From Pseudomonas japonica (GTDB lineage Bacteria; Pseudomonadota; Gammaproteobacteria; Pseudomonadales; Pseudomonadaceae), in NCBI RefSeq assembly GCF_013522925.1, contig NZ_JAAMQU010000005.1, positions 248,001-312,000 of the forward strand: DNA of 64,000 nucleotides. Reading direction: 5' to 3'. The translations under genes were made by a program, and so were the position numbers. The notes beneath the pieces are model-generated. The model saw nothing but the letters and a program-made list of their open reading frames with translations. It was not told the origin of the DNA and searched no databases. Positions 22,601 through 31,768 of the stretch are shown in pieces. The first letter of the stretch is position 1, and every line of letters starts with the position of its first letter.

Positions 22601-24495
22601 TCGTCGATAGCGCCATAGAGGTCCAGCAGGGCCTCGCATAGCGCATCCATGGCCGGCAATTCGGCCAAGTGCGTCATCTCGCCAAGGCGGTCCAATGCCT
22701 CTATCAGCGAGGGCAGGTCGGAAAATGGCCCCGGCTGACGCTGCCAGTCGGTCAGGTATTCCTGAGCTTCGTCCAGATATTCAATGCCCTGGGTAAGCAA
22801 TTGACCGCGCTGATCGCGAACGCCCGATTCGGCTGGGCCGCTGTTCATATTGGCAGGCGTGCGCGCCAGCAGCGCTTCGGCCTGTTCTGCCAGGCGATGG
22901 TCTTGCGTAATGGCCTGCGGTGTGTGGCGGGCAACCTCCTCCAGGCTTTGCTCCAGGAGGGTCAGTGCTTCGCGCAACAAGCCGAGTTCCGGGTTGCCCA
23001 AGGGCCGCTGTCGGGTGTGAAACTCCCTGCACAGTCTATAAACCGGGGCTGCCATCTCGCCCATGCGAACTACACCGGCCATGAATGAGCTGCCCTTGAG
23101 CGTATGCAGTGCCCTCAGCAATGCCTCGGTTACTGCCGCTGGCGCAACGGCTTTTCGCAGGTAACCGCGAAGTATTTCCAGATAAGTGCGGGCTTCATGA
23201 TGGAAGATATCCAGCAACTGGGTATCGAGAGGCTCTTCTCCCGGCTCACGCTCTGGCGGTACCGGCGCAGGTTGCGGTGATGCCGTGGCCTGCGGTAATT
23301 TGCCTGCCCACAGCCCCGCCAGCGCATGCCCGGCGCTGGCCAGCAAGGCTTCTTCCGCTTCCCTGGGATCGACCATCCAGCGGCGCAGCATCCATTCGAT
23401 GGCACATAATGCGTCAGCGAGGGTTTCCAGCACGCCCGCCGCTGGTGGCTGTCTGGCGGGCAGCAGGCGGTCGTGGACATAGGTTTCGAGCGCGTCGAGC
23501 AGTGACAGCAAGGCTTCGGGACGCACCATCGCCAACGCCCCCCTCAGTTCCAGCAACTGAGCCGGGATCCCCGCCAGGTGGTCGGCGGCCCAGCCGCCAT
23601 CCGCACATTCGCTGATCGATTGCTCTATGCGCTCCAGCGCGGTAAGCGCCTCCTCGATCGCCAGGTGATGAATACGCTCCAGTTCCGTAGGCGGTATTTG
23701 TGCGGCACCGGGTACGAGATCCTCGGGGCCAACCATGCCGGCCAGGGTGCTTTCCACGTACAGCAGCGCGCCGCCGGCGTCCATGATGCTGGCGTCGTCC
23801 ACCGGGTGGGCGCCGTTGGCAAGGTTTTGGATGATCCCCATCTGGTCGAGGATGGCCCGCCGCGGCTGTTGGAACCCCAACACCGCCAACGCATCGGCAA
23901 TGCGCCTCAGCGACGGGGCAATCGCCACCAGTTCAGCCGGGTTACGCCGGCCATCGAGCAGGTATTGATCCAGCCGGGCCTTGTTGCGTGACAACTCTTC
24001 GCACAAAGCGGCAACCAAGGGGCCCAGCCCGGCACGGTCCGGGGTTACAGCCGGCATGCTGCGAACCGGTTCATCGGCAACCGGCCGGCCTACCAGGTCC
24101 GCCATATCGGCATTGGAGAGCGGTGCTTCACCAAGGGTGGCGCGGATTTCATTGAGCCAAGGCTGCAACAGCAGCGGCAGGTCATGGCGGGCTGTGGCAA
24201 CGCGCTCCAGGTAACCGGGCAACCGGTCGATCAGGTGGCGCAGGGCGTCTACCGCTGCTGCCGTGGGTTGGGGCAGCGTAGCCAGGCGCTCCAGGTCACG
24301 AGCCAGGCGACTCGCCCCGGGGAAATTCACAAAACCCAGCGTGGCGACCACGGCGTGCAAGGCACGGGCGCATTCGGGCAGGCCATCGGTCCCGGCATCC
24401 AGTGCATGACGCGCTTGGGCCAGGGTCACGGCCAACTCTGGCTTGAGCCACTGCAGCCCAACCACATCGGCACGCCCTTCTCTGTCGAATTTCAT
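19675..24495 (-). CDS. chpA: ChpA, multi-Hpt hybrid histidine kinase of the Pil-Chp system
   Basis: Central CheA-type kinase controlling type IV pili. 1606 residues, much shorter than P. aeruginosa ChpA (about 2470). Order: a FimL/ChpA-like N-terminal region without a phosphorylatable His (1-400); Hpt with His464 in LHTLKGSS; a degenerate middle segment; Hpt-like with His757 where the usual Lys is Ala (LHTLAGG); Hpt with His898 in LHTLKGGA; dimerisation; kinase N box with Asn1194, DDGAGIP near 1234-1240, GRGLGMD near 1285-1291; CheW-like domain 1320-1460; receiver with Asp1535 and Lys1587. It is 10 bases downstream of pilJ; pilK, expected between them, is missing. Confidence 0.93.
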   Translation of the reverse strand: MKFDREGRADVVGLQWLKPELAVTLAQARHALDAGTDGLPECARALHAVVATLGFVNFPGASRLARDLERLATLPQPTAAAVDALRHLIDRLPGYLERVATARHDLPLLLQPWLNEIRATLGEAPLSNADMADLVGRPVADEPVRSMPAVTPDRAGLGPLVAALCEELSRNKARLDQYLLDGRRNPAELVAIAPSLRRIADALAVLGFQQPRRAILDQMGIIQNLANGAHPVDDASIMDAGGALLYVESTLAGMVGPEDLVPGAAQIPPTELERIHHLAIEEALTALERIEQSISECADGGWAADHLAGIPAQLLELRGALAMVRPEALLSLLDALETYVHDRLLPARQPPAAGVLETLADALCAIEWMLRRWMVDPREAEEALLASAGHALAGLWAGKLPQATASPQPAPVPPEREPGEEPLDTQLLDIFHHEARTYLEILRGYLRKAVAPAAVTEALLRALHTLKGSSFMAGVVRMGEMAAPVYRLCREFHTRQRPLGNPELGLLREALTLLEQSLEEVARHTPQAITQDHRLAEQAEALLARTPANMNSGPAESGVRDQRGQLLTQGIEYLDEAQEYLTDWQRQPGPFSDLPSLIEALDRLGEMTHLAELPAMDALCEALLDLYGAIDEASLAASAAVLQAAAQAHDALYDMFDELAAGQPVAARPMHLRRLRYWIENALAPDDLGAVGQAAAQRLPEALPSGPPGAGAPHSEWLAFFLDEAADLLESADEALRVWLQDPQRDSALVALERDLHTLAGGATLAGLEPFASYARAVAGLYGRLHDAATMDGEARVRQAHERLHEWLRRMAEAGPDGPQEAPWLSVWLEDVNAALPSPGEDTSGVEENDAQATERELLQVFLEEGADLIESAGAALARWQAEPSNALEVENLLRDLHTLKGGARMAEVGPVGDLAHELETLYERVSAGELEPAPALFKLLHKGHDRLALMLDTVRAGDAAPVDFTLLDAVQGYGSRILPPPREPARPAVADQAPMAERGGADQIKVAAQTLEGLANLAGEASITRGRVEQQVNDGHMAMLEMETTLARMRDQLLQLDNETVQPPGGRASPAGAHDAFDPLELERQTHLRELGRALLEAVSDLSDLKDTLAARNLEAQALLAQQARICSSLQEGLMRTRMVPFARVLPRLQRIVRQVAEELGKDVEFETLDTEVEMDRTVLERMIAPLEHMLRNAIDHGLESAPARLAAGKPEQGRITLRVAHEGGEIVIEMSDDGAGIPLQAVRDKAIKRGLLSPDSDLRDHDVLQFILQPGFSTAQKITQISGRGLGMDVVHEEVKQLGGNMIIDSQAGSGARFVIHLPFSVSINRALMVQCGEQLFAVPLNSIEGIVRVAPEELAAAYATRVPRYRYAQLSYDLRYLGDVLGVTPRPAALEGGFPQPLLLVRAPDHQVALHVDALAGSREIVVKSLGPQFAAVPGLSGATILGDGRVVLILDPLAQIRAAHLRPGPTAIPTARYVSPPTKPLLALVVDDSVTVRKVTSRLLERHGIRVLTARDGVEALQLLAEQQPDVLLVDIEMPRMDGFELVSRLRAELRLTTIPVIMITSRTGEKHRQRAMALGVSEFLGKPYQESQLLHLIRFWSSKHA

Positions 24496-24505
24496 GCTGC
24501 CCTGT

Positions 24506-26590
24506 TCATGGCTTCACGGCCTCGGCCGGCGGCAAAGTAAACCCGGACACCGAGCGGCGCATGTCACTGGCCATTTGCGCCAGGTTACTCATGCTTTCTG
24601 CTGCGGCGGTGGAGTCCGAAGACGTTTGCGTGGTGATTTCCTGGATAACCGCCATGGTGTGGGAGATCTGCCCTGCCGAGGATGTTTGCTGCTGCGCCGC
24701 ATTGGAGATGCGCTGGATCAGCGCGGCCAGGTCCTGGGACACGCTTTCGATTTCTTCCAGCGCTACGCCAGCGTCCTGGGCCAGCGATGCCCCGCGCACC
24801 ACTTCGTAGGTAGTCTGCTCCATGGACATGACCGCTTCGTTGGTGTCGGCCTGAATGGCGCGAACCAGCATTTCAATCTGCCGCGTGGCGGCCGAGGAGC
24901 GCTCGGCAAGGCGCTGTACTTCATCGGCCACCACGGCAAAGCCGCGCCCCGCCTCGCCCGCCATGGAGGCTTGAATCGCCGCATTGAGGGCAAGGATGTT
25001 GGTTTGCTCGGCAATGTCATCAATAAGGCCAACGATGTCGCCGATTTCCTGGGACGACTCGCCCAGGCGCTTGATGCGCTTGGAGGTGTCCTGGATCTGG
25101 AAGCGGATCACGTCCATGCCCTGGATGGTGTTGTGTACGACTTCGCTGCCCTTGTTGGCAATGTTCACGGAGCGCTCGGCGACCTTGGCCGATTCGTACG
25201 CGTTACTCGACACATGGTCGATGGATTGCGCCATGTCGCTGATGGCGCGAGAAGCTTCGCTGATCTGCTGAGCCTGATGCTCGGATGCCTTGGCCAGTTG
25301 GCGAGCGGTGCCTTGGGTATCTTGAACCGCGCTTGCCACCCGTTCGGCGGCGCGGTTGATGGTCGCGACCAGGTCCCGTAGTTGGTCGATGGAATAGTTG
25401 ATCGAGTCGGCAATGGTGCCGGTGAAGTCTTCCGTCACCGAAGCAGTGACCGTGAGGTCGCCAGCGGCCAGGCCCTCGATCTCGTCCAGCAAACGCATGA
25501 TGGCGTGCTGGCTGCGCTCGTTCTTTTCTGCGGTTTCGCGCAGCCGCCGGTTGGTTTCACGGACCATGATGGTTGCCATCAGGATGATGCACGCCAGCGC
25601 CAGCAGGCCGAGCACGTATCCGCCTACCACATCCAGGGTACGCCCGCCGGCGCGGTCCTCGAAACCGTCGGCCAGGCGCGAGGCTTCGTCCAGCAGGGTC
25701 TGGGACAAATTGAAAATATCCGTGGCGGCGGCGCGTACCCTGAACAGCTCTGGGGAGGTTTCCAGGATCTCACCCACCGAGCCGGAGACGAACGCGAACA
25801 GCTCGGCGATTTCCTGCAGGCGGGCACGGGCCTGGAGGTCGTCCACCTGGCGGATGCCTTGGGTGCTGCTGCCATTGAGCATGCCGTTGAGCACCACGCC
25901 AAAGCGATTGGCGTCACGGCCAAAGGCTTCGGCCGCCCGTGCCGCGTTTTCATCGCCCGCCAGCACGATATTGACCGATCCAAGAATGCGCTCCGCCAGC
26001 AGCGACTGGCGCTGGGCGACGGCCACTTGCTCCGCTGGCGCGCCACGGCGCAGCAGGCTATCAACGACCTTTTCGGACTCCAGTTGTAGCTGCGGCACGG
26101 TTTCGGCCAGGGTGGCGGCCACCTGGTGCAGCGACAGCACGGTCTGCTCACTGGCCAGGATGGTATCGGCGCTTTTGCGCAGGCGGTCCCAGTCCCGCTG
26201 CACCGCAACCATTTGTTCATGCACGGTATGCGGGGCCGGGGGCAGGCCGGTGTGGGCATCGCCCTCGGTAAGGTAGCGCCAGCGGCGATCGAATTCGTTA
26301 CGCGCCGCGGTCAGTTCGCGGAAGGCCTCTGCCTTGCCCGTGGCGGCTTCGGTTGCATTTTTGGCAATGCGTTGCGATACCACGCGCAGCTCACCGGCAT
26401 GGCCAATGTACTGCTTGTCATGATTGCCCTGGGTATTGAGGTAAGCGAAATTGGCAAACAGCAGCATGATCAGGATCACCAGGGCCACGAACAGGCCGGC
26501 GATCTGAGCCGTGCTGCGCGAGCCCTGCCGGGTCGCACCCGCGCCCTGACTGCTCGATGCGCGCGCCCCGCCAGTGTCATGCCGCCGCAT
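24506..26590 (-). CDS. pilJ: PilJ, methyl-accepting chemotaxis protein of the twitching system
   Basis: Inner-membrane receptor of the Pil-Chp pathway. 694 residues: first membrane helix 29-50, periplasmic part 51-319, second helix 320-343, HAMP about 344-400, then a long coiled-coil signalling domain with the conserved hairpin tip [17 protein letters not shown] at 524-540 and [18 protein letters not shown] at 548-565. Methylation-type Glu/Gln pairs are present in the flanking helices, though pilK and chpB, the usual methyltransferase and methylesterase genes, are absent here. The start overlaps the end of pilI by 14 bases; no closer start exists. Confidence 0.93.
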   Translation of the reverse strand: MRRHDTGGARASSSQGAGATRQGSRSTAQIAGLFVALVILIMLLFANFAYLNTQGNHDKQYIGHAGELRVVSQRIAKNATEAATGKAEAFRELTAARNEFDRRWRYLTEGDAHTGLPPAPHTVHEQMVAVQRDWDRLRKSADTILASEQTVLSLHQVAATLAETVPQLQLESEKVVDSLLRRGAPAEQVAVAQRQSLLAERILGSVNIVLAGDENAARAAEAFGRDANRFGVVLNGMLNGSSTQGIRQVDDLQARARLQEIAELFAFVSGSVGEILETSPELFRVRAAATDIFNLSQTLLDEASRLADGFEDRAGGRTLDVVGGYVLGLLALACIILMATIMVRETNRRLRETAEKNERSQHAIMRLLDEIEGLAAGDLTVTASVTEDFTGTIADSINYSIDQLRDLVATINRAAERVASAVQDTQGTARQLAKASEHQAQQISEASRAISDMAQSIDHVSSNAYESAKVAERSVNIANKGSEVVHNTIQGMDVIRFQIQDTSKRIKRLGESSQEIGDIVGLIDDIAEQTNILALNAAIQASMAGEAGRGFAVVADEVQRLAERSSAATRQIEMLVRAIQADTNEAVMSMEQTTYEVVRGASLAQDAGVALEEIESVSQDLAALIQRISNAAQQQTSSAGQISHTMAVIQEITTQTSSDSTAAAESMSNLAQMASDMRRSVSGFTLPPAEAVKP

Positions 26591-27116
26591 TCAGAAACTC
26601 CGCTGCCGTGACCAACGAGAACGGGCTGAACACTGCCCATTCCCGCTCATGAAAGAAATAGCCCTTGACGAAAGGGGACAGCGCTTCGTCGAGGCTTTCG
26701 GGGCGCACCGTTGCCATATCCGTGGCGGGAAAATGCTGCAGGCCTGGCGCCTCGTCTACCAGCAGGCCAGTGAACACTTCTTCGTGGTCGATCACCAGTA
26801 CGCGGCGCTGCCGTCGGTGGCTGGACAGCGCCGCGCCGAAATATCCGGAAAGGTTCATCACCGGGAGAAGGCGCCCCCGCAGGTTCGCTACACCCAATAC
26901 CCAAGGCTTTACCCCCGGAATACGGGTCATGCGAGGCTCGGGCAGCACTTCGGCCACCTCGCTCATGGGGGCCACATACCAGCCGTTGCCCATGCGAAAG
27001 CTGATGCCGCTCCAGGGCTGCTCGCCCTCAAGCTCCACCGGCAGCCCGGCGGCCCGGGCGCGGCAGCGTTGATCAATGGCCAGCAACAGTTCGAAAGCGG
27101 TATACGAAGCGTTCAT
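26577..27116 (-). CDS. pilI: PilI, CheW-type adaptor
   Basis: Couples the PilJ receptor to the ChpA kinase. The 179-residue protein (start [15 protein letters not shown] at 27116) has a full CheW domain: [22 protein letters not shown], then [24 protein letters not shown], the signature region, and DEAPGLQHF. An upstream extension to 27218 runs into pilH and is rejected. It lies eight bases downstream of pilH and overlaps pilJ by 14 bases. Confidence 0.92.
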   Translation of the reverse strand: MNASYTAFELLLAIDQRCRARAAGLPVELEGEQPWSGISFRMGNGWYVAPMSEVAEVLPEPRMTRIPGVKPWVLGVANLRGRLLPVMNLSGYFGAALSSHRRQRRVLVIDHEEVFTGLLVDEAPGLQHFPATDMATVRPESLDEALSPFVKGYFFHEREWAVFSPFSLVTAAEFLNAAA

Positions 27117-27124
27117 GCGCTCAG

Positions 27125-27490
27125 TCAGTTCGCCAGCACATCGCCAAGGGCAGACACCAGCTCGCTCTCCTCGAAAGGCTTGGTCAAGTAGGCCCGCGCG
27201 CCCTGACGCGCGCCCCACACCTTGTCGGTTTCCTGGTCCTTGCTGGTAATGATGATGATAGGAATGCTGGCAGTCGACTCGTCCTTGGTGAGCTGACGGG
27301 TAGCCTGAAACCCGTTCATGCCCGGCATCACGATATCCATCAGCACCGCGTCGGGTTTTTCCTGGCGGGCCAATGCAACGCCATCGCCGCCATTGGCGGC
27401 CTTGAGCACCTGGTGCCCTTGCCGCTCGAGCATGCCGGTCAGTTTCTGCAATTCTGTCGGCGAGTCATCGATGATCAGGATTCGAGCCAT
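27125..27490 (-). CDS. pilH: PilH, CheY-like response regulator
   Basis: Single-domain receiver, 121 residues, acting with PilG as output of ChpA to set pilus retraction and extension. The acidic pair is in IIDDSPTE near 6-8, the phospho-Asp in VLMDIVMPGMNG (about residue 52), the conserved Thr/Ser in IIITSKDQ and the Lys in YLTKPF. The ATG at 27490 follows GAGGA; the longer reading to 27529 is unlikely. Order pilG-pilH-pilI-pilJ is conserved. Confidence 0.93.
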   Translation of the reverse strand: MARILIIDDSPTELQKLTGMLERQGHQVLKAANGGDGVALARQEKPDAVLMDIVMPGMNGFQATRQLTKDESTASIPIIIITSKDQETDKVWGARQGARAYLTKPFEESELVSALGDVLAN

Positions 27491-27546
27491 GCTGGTCCTC
27501 GTTCGGTTATGAATTGACGTCTGCATCAACGCTTTCGCGCTCGCCG

Positions 27547-27960
27547 TCAGGTTGGCAAAGGCTGGAACTCCGGCACCTGAGCATGGATTGCTTCAAGCAG
27601 CGAGGCCCGATCGAACGGCTTGGTGAGGAACCGGTCGGCGCCAACGGCGCGCGCACGGGCCCGGTCGAACAGACCTTCGCGAGACGACAGCATTATTACT
27701 GAAGTTCCAGAGAAGCGGGGGTTCTGTTTGATGAGTTGGCAGGCCTGATAGCCATCGAGACGAGGCATCATCACGTCGATGAACACTATTCTGGGAGCGT
27801 GATCGGCCAACTGCGCCAAGGCATCGAAGCCGTCCACGGCGGTGACGACCTCGCACCCCACCTGCTCGAGCAGTGTCTCAGCGGTGTGGCGGATGGTCTT
27901 GGAATCATCGACCACCATGACCTTCAAGTTCCGCGAATACGTTCGCGAATGCTGTTCCAT
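27547..27960 (-). CDS. pilG: PilG, CheY-like response regulator
   Basis: First gene of the twitching chemosensory operon. 137 residues with a receiver domain preceded by a short basic N-terminus: MVVDDSKTIR near 15-24, phospho-Asp in VFIDVMMPRLDG near 60-65, SSREG and FLTKPFD. In P. aeruginosa PilG drives pilus extension and stimulates cyclic AMP production through FimL and CyaB. Divergent from gshB across a 218-base gap holding a 12-bp tandem repeat. Confidence 0.93.
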   Translation of the reverse strand: MEQHSRTYSRNLKVMVVDDSKTIRHTAETLLEQVGCEVVTAVDGFDALAQLADHAPRIVFIDVMMPRLDGYQACQLIKQNPRFSGTSVIMLSSREGLFDRARARAVGADRFLTKPFDRASLLEAIHAQVPEFQPLPT

Positions 27961-28064
27961 GATCGCTCGTTCGGTTTCGTCGGCGGGTGGCCCGTGCGCC
28001 GCTGCGGTGCGTCACGCGCGGGCCTCGGAGCTTTTTAGCACAGTCTTGAGGCGGCTTCCATGCC

Positions 28065-28109
28065 GCGCCCTTGCAGGCGCCCTTGCAGGCGCCCTTGCAG
28101 GCGCCCTTG
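28065..28109. repeat. 12-bp tandem repeat between pilG and gshB
   Basis: Unit GCGCCCTTGCAG repeated exactly three times and then GCGCCCTTG, 3.75 copies without mismatch, 70 bases before gshB. Unit length is a multiple of three, but the start of gshB lies downstream, so it is not coding. Confidence 0.93.
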
Positions 28110-28178
28110 ACCAGCACGGTTGAGCGGGCCACCCTGACGGCCATCAAAGCCTGCCATTCTGCCTGGAGACACACCACC

Positions 28179-29132
28179 ATGCCCATTCGCGTCGGCATCG
28201 TCATGGACCCCATTTCGCGTATCAACTACAAGAAAGACACGTCGTTGGCGCTTTTGCTCGCCGCCCAGGCGCGTGGCTGGGAGCTGACCTACATGGAGCT
28301 GCCAGACCTGTACCAGGCCAACGGGCAGCCACGGGCCAAGGCGTCGAGCTTGAAAGTGTTCGCCGACCCGGAGCATTGGTACGAACTGGAAGCCCCCCAG
28401 GACATCGCGCTGCAAGACCTGGACGTGATCCTGATGCGCAAGGATCCGCCGTTCAACATCGAGTTCGTGTACGCCACTTACTTCCTGGAGCAAGCGGAGC
28501 GGGCCGGCGTGCTGGTGGTCAACAAGCCGCAAAGCCTGCGCGACTGCAACGAAAAGCTGTTCGCCACCCAGTTCCCGCAGTGCAACCCGCCAACATTGGT
28601 AAGCCGCCGCCAGGACATCATCCGCGAATTCGTGGCCGAACACGGCGACGTCATTCTCAAGCCGCTGGATGAAATGGGCGGTGCGTCCATTTTCCGCCAC
28701 CGCCAGGGTGATCCCAACCTTTCGGTGATCCTCGAAACGCTGACGGTTCATGGTACCCACCAGACCATGGCGCAGAAGTACATCCCGGCCATCACCGAGG
28801 GCGACAAGCGCATCCTGATGATCGACGGCGAGCCTGTGGATTATTGCCTGGCCCGGATCCCTGCCGCAGGTGAAACCCGAGGCAACCTGGCCGCAGGCGG
28901 CCGTGGTGAGGCGCGCCCACTTTCGGACCGTGACCGCTGGATCGCCGCCCAGGTAGGGCCCAGCCTGCGGGAAAGGGGGTTGCTGTTCGTGGGCCTGGAC
29001 GTCATCGGCGATTACCTGACCGAAATCAACGTGACCAGCCCTACCTGCGCCCGTGAAATCGACGCAGCCTACGGCACGGATATCGGCGGCCTGCTGATGG
29101 ACGCGATAGAGCGCAAGCTGCAAAGCCGCTGA
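28179..29132 (+). CDS. gshB: glutathione synthetase
   Basis: ATP-grasp ligase joining gamma-glutamylcysteine and glycine to make glutathione. 317 residues beginning MPIRVGIVMDPISRINYKKD, typical of the family, with KDPPFNIEFVYATYFLE, the ATP-grasp loop ILKPLDEMGGASIFR, and EINVTSPTCAREID near the end (metal and substrate site). The start at 28179 is chosen; an extended frame reads back through the 12-bp repeat (MQAPLQAPLQAPL) and is not believable. Expected neighbour of pilG in Pseudomonas. Confidence 0.97.
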   Translation: MPIRVGIVMDPISRINYKKDTSLALLLAAQARGWELTYMELPDLYQANGQPRAKASSLKVFADPEHWYELEAPQDIALQDLDVILMRKDPPFNIEFVYATYFLEQAERAGVLVVNKPQSLRDCNEKLFATQFPQCNPPTLVSRRQDIIREFVAEHGDVILKPLDEMGGASIFRHRQGDPNLSVILETLTVHGTHQTMAQKYIPAITEGDKRILMIDGEPVDYCLARIPAAGETRGNLAAGGRGEARPLSDRDRWIAAQVGPSLRERGLLFVGLDVIGDYLTEINVTSPTCAREIDAAYGTDIGGLLMDAIERKLQSR

Positions 29133-29233
29133 TGCATCCTGCCGCCCGCCTACCAGCGGCGGCACCGAAGCGGGGCATTTGCGGTATGATGCTCCGCCAT
29201 TCGACTCCCAGCGGTGTGGGCTCCATATAGCCG

Positions 29234-30136
29234 ATGACCAGCTTTACCGACATTTCCTCAAAGCTTGCGCCCAAGGCGGCCCGCCCGGCAGACCGCCTGG
29301 GCTTCGCCTTGTTCGTCGCCGCTTTGTTGCACCTGGCGGTGATTCTCGGCGTCAGTTTCAGCCTGGAGCCCCCTGCCCAGATCAGTAAAACGCTGGAAAT
29401 CACCTTGTCGACCTTCAAGAGCGACAAGGCACCCGAAAAAGCGGATTTCCTGGCCCAGGACAATCAGCAGGGCAGCGGCACGCTCGAACACAACGCGGTG
29501 CCCAAAACCACCGAGGTCGCGCCCTTCCAGAGCGAACAGATCAACAAGGTCACGCCACCACCGGCACCGCGCCCCGTACGCGAGCAGGCGCCGCAGAAAA
29601 CCAAGGCCGTGGCCACCACTACCGTGCAACCACGCAAGGTCGAAGCACGCCCACAGCAGCAACCCGCGGACGAAAAACCCAAGGTCACCACGCCCGATTT
29701 CGACAGCTCGCAGCTGTCCAGCGAGATCGCCAGCCTTGAAGCAGAGCTGTCGAACGAGCAGCAGGCCTACGCCAAACGCCCTCGCATCTATCGCTTGAGT
29801 GCAGCCTCGACCATGCGTGACAAGGGCGCCTGGTACAAGGAAGACTGGCGCAAGAAGGTCGAACGGGTCGGCAACCTGAACTACCCCGAGCGGGCACGCC
29901 AGCAGCAGATCTACGGCAGCCTGCGCATGCTGGTGTCGATCAACCGCGACGGCTCGCTGTACGAAGTGCTGATACTCGAATCCTCCGGCCAGCCCCTGCT
30001 GGACGAAGCCGCACAACGTATCGTGCGCCTGGCGGCGCCATTCGCACCGTTCACCGGGGACCTTTCGGACATCGATCGGCTCGAAATCATCAGGACATGG
30101 CGGTTCGCCAAGGGCGACCGGTTGTCCAGCAACTAG
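29234..30136 (+). CDS. tonB3: TonB-family protein (TonB3-like)
   Basis: Periplasm-spanning energy transducer. 300 residues: one N-terminal membrane helix (about 23-45, FALFVAALLHLAVILGVSF), a Pro/Lys/Gln-rich linker (about 95-165), a coiled segment SSEIASLEAELSNEQQAY, and a C-terminal TonB domain from about 215 (NYPERARQQQIYGSLRMLVSINRDGS). Its position between gshB and algH matches PA0406 (TonB3), which in P. aeruginosa is needed for twitching and pilus assembly, fitting the Pil-Chp operon nearby. A -10-like TATGAT lies at 29185. Confidence 0.85.
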   Translation: MTSFTDISSKLAPKAARPADRLGFALFVAALLHLAVILGVSFSLEPPAQISKTLEITLSTFKSDKAPEKADFLAQDNQQGSGTLEHNAVPKTTEVAPFQSEQINKVTPPPAPRPVREQAPQKTKAVATTTVQPRKVEARPQQQPADEKPKVTTPDFDSSQLSSEIASLEAELSNEQQAYAKRPRIYRLSAASTMRDKGAWYKEDWRKKVERVGNLNYPERARQQQIYGSLRMLVSINRDGSLYEVLILESSGQPLLDEAAQRIVRLAAPFAPFTGDLSDIDRLEIIRTWRFAKGDRLSSN

Positions 30137-30185
30137 TGACAGTCCATCGCTTGTAAGCACATCGAGGCAGCGCCACACTACGCCT

Positions 30186-30755
30186 ATGAAAACCCTTGAA
30201 ACCAGCTACCTCAAGCATCAGTTCCTGATCGCCATGCCGCACATGGCCGATCCGAACTTCGCCCAGACCCTCACGTACATCGTGGAGCACACTGACCGTG
30301 GCGCCATGGGGCTGGTGGTGAACCGGCCGCAGGAGCTGAACCTGGCGGATATTCTCGAACAGCTCCGGCCAGAGGCCACGCCACCGCTTTCGGCACAGCT
30401 GGTGCCCGTGTATGGCGGCGGGCCGGTGCAGATGGACCGCGGCTTCGTATTGCACACCAGTGGCCCGGTATACGACGCCACCGTGGACCTGGGCGGGATT
30501 TCCCTCTCCACGTCCCAGGACGTACTGTTCGCGATCGCCGATGGCAGCGGCCCGGCCAACAGTCTGATCACCCTGGGCTATGCCGGTTGGGAAGCCGGCC
30601 AGCTGGAAAGCGAAATGGCCGAAAACGCCTGGCTGACTTGCCCGTTCGATCCCGACATCCTGTTTTCCATGGCCAGCGAGCAGCGGCTCAGCGCAGCCGC
30701 CGCGCGCCTGGGTGTGAACCTGAGCCTGCTCACCAGCCAGGCGGGGCACGCCTGA
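30186..30755 (+). CDS. algH: YqgE/AlgH family protein
   Basis: 189-residue conserved protein of the YqgE/AlgH (DUF179) family. The motif LKHQFLIAMPHMADPNFAQT, then GLVVNRP and VYGGGPVQMDRGFVLH, are the family's signatures. AlgH was named for an effect on alginate in P. aeruginosa, but no biochemical activity is established. One base overlaps ruvX (TGATG), so the two are coupled, as in most gammaproteobacteria. Confidence 0.93.
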   Translation: MKTLETSYLKHQFLIAMPHMADPNFAQTLTYIVEHTDRGAMGLVVNRPQELNLADILEQLRPEATPPLSAQLVPVYGGGPVQMDRGFVLHTSGPVYDATVDLGGISLSTSQDVLFAIADGSGPANSLITLGYAGWEAGQLESEMAENAWLTCPFDPDILFSMASEQRLSAAAARLGVNLSLLTSQAGHA

Positions 30756-31195
30756 TGGCCGTGCGCCTGCTTCTGGGGTTCGACTACGGCAGCAAGCAGA
30801 TCGGCCTCGCCGTGGGCCAGGTAATCACCGGCCAGGCCCGTGAGCTGTGCGTACTCAAGGCACAAAACGGCGTGCCGGACTGGCTCAAGGTGGAAGCCCT
30901 GATCAAGGAATGGAAACCCGATGCGCTGGTGGTGGGGCTGCCGCTGAACATGGATGGCAGCCCAAGCGACATGAGCGCCCGCGCGGAGCGCTTCGCCCGC
31001 CAGCTCAATGGCCGCTTCAACCTGCCGGTACACACCCATGACGAGCGCCTGACCACCTTCGAAGCGAAGGGTGAGCGCATGGCCCGAGGCCAACGCACCC
31101 ACAGCTACCGAGACAACCCAGTGGACGCCATCGCTGCGCGGCTGCTGCTGGAGGGCTGGCTGGAAGCCAACGCCGCGCAACTCTCTGATTTCTGA
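30755..31195 (+). CDS. ruvX: Holliday-junction-resolvase-like protein, pre-16S rRNA nuclease
   Basis: 146-residue RNase H-like protein of the YqgF/RuvX family; E. coli YqgF helps mature the 5' end of 16S rRNA. Visible motifs: GFDYGSKQIGLAVGQ with the first catalytic Asp, VVGLPLNMDGSPSDMS with the central Asp, and the C-terminal DERLTTFEA and DAIAARLLLEGWL. The ATG overlaps the algH stop by one base. A longer upstream frame runs through algH and is rejected. Confidence 0.93.
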   Translation: MAVRLLLGFDYGSKQIGLAVGQVITGQARELCVLKAQNGVPDWLKVEALIKEWKPDALVVGLPLNMDGSPSDMSARAERFARQLNGRFNLPVHTHDERLTTFEAKGERMARGQRTHSYRDNPVDAIAARLLLEGWLEANAAQLSDF

Positions 31196-31234
31196 CCCCT
31201 GCCGGGCCGCTGGCCGCGGCCGATTGGAGCCTGC

Positions 31235-31768
31235 ATGACCTTACCCAACCCCGCGGACCTCATCCGCCAGATGGCCATCGACCTGCGCACACGCCTTCAG
31301 GCCCGTGGCATCGACGCACCACGTTTCATCGGCATACGAACTGGCGGGGTCTGGGTAACCCAGGCGTTGCTTCAGGAAATGGGTATTGCCGCTGCGTTTG
31401 GCACCCTCGATGTGTCCTTTTATCGGGATGATTTCAGCCAGAACGGCCTGCATCCCCAGGTACGCCCGTCGGACCTGCCGTTCGAAATCGAAGGCCAGCA
31501 CCTCATTCTCGTTGACGACGTACTGATGAGCGGCCGGACCATCAGGGCTGCTTTGAACGAGCTGTTCGATTACGGCCGGCCAGCCAGCGTAACGCTGGTC
31601 AGCCTGGTAGACCTGGACGCCGCCGAGCTGCCGATCCGCCCAGACATTGCCGGGGTGACCCTGTCGCTGGCCCTGAACGAACGGGTAAAATTGCTCGGCC
31701 CTTCCCCGCTTTCCCTGGAGCAGCAAGCTGTTGAGCCTGCCTCCGGCCTTCAAGAGTCTCCTCGATGA
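31235..31768 (+). CDS. pyrR: PyrR bifunctional regulator / uracil phosphoribosyltransferase
   Basis: 177-residue phosphoribosyltransferase-fold protein with the PRPP loop [16 protein letters not shown] near 95-110 and IGIRTGGVW near 32-40. In Gram-positives PyrR binds pyr mRNA; in pseudomonads it sits at the head of the pyrB operon and is thought to affect its expression. No Bacillus-type attenuator is visible in the 39-base gap before it. The stop overlaps the pyrB start by four bases (ATGA). Confidence 0.93.
   Translation: MTLPNPADLIRQMAIDLRTRLQARGIDAPRFIGIRTGGVWVTQALLQEMGIAAAFGTLDVSFYRDDFSQNGLHPQVRPSDLPFEIEGQHLILVDDVLMSGRTIRAALNELFDYGRPASVTLVSLVDLDAAELPIRPDIAGVTLSLALNERVKLLGPSPLSLEQQAVEPASGLQESPR

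Noticed and set aside
28065..28109. Possible CRISPR array
   Set aside because: Repeats are directly adjacent with no spacers and only 12 bases long; no cas genes nearby.
28071..28178. N-terminal extension of gshB through the tandem repeat (MQAPLQAPLQAPL)
   Set aside because: Family members start at MPIRVGIVMDP; the extension is only the 12-bp repeat read in frame.
31196..31234. Possible PyrR attenuator before pyrR
   Set aside because: Gap is only 39 bases and shows no anti-terminator/terminator pair with a T run.
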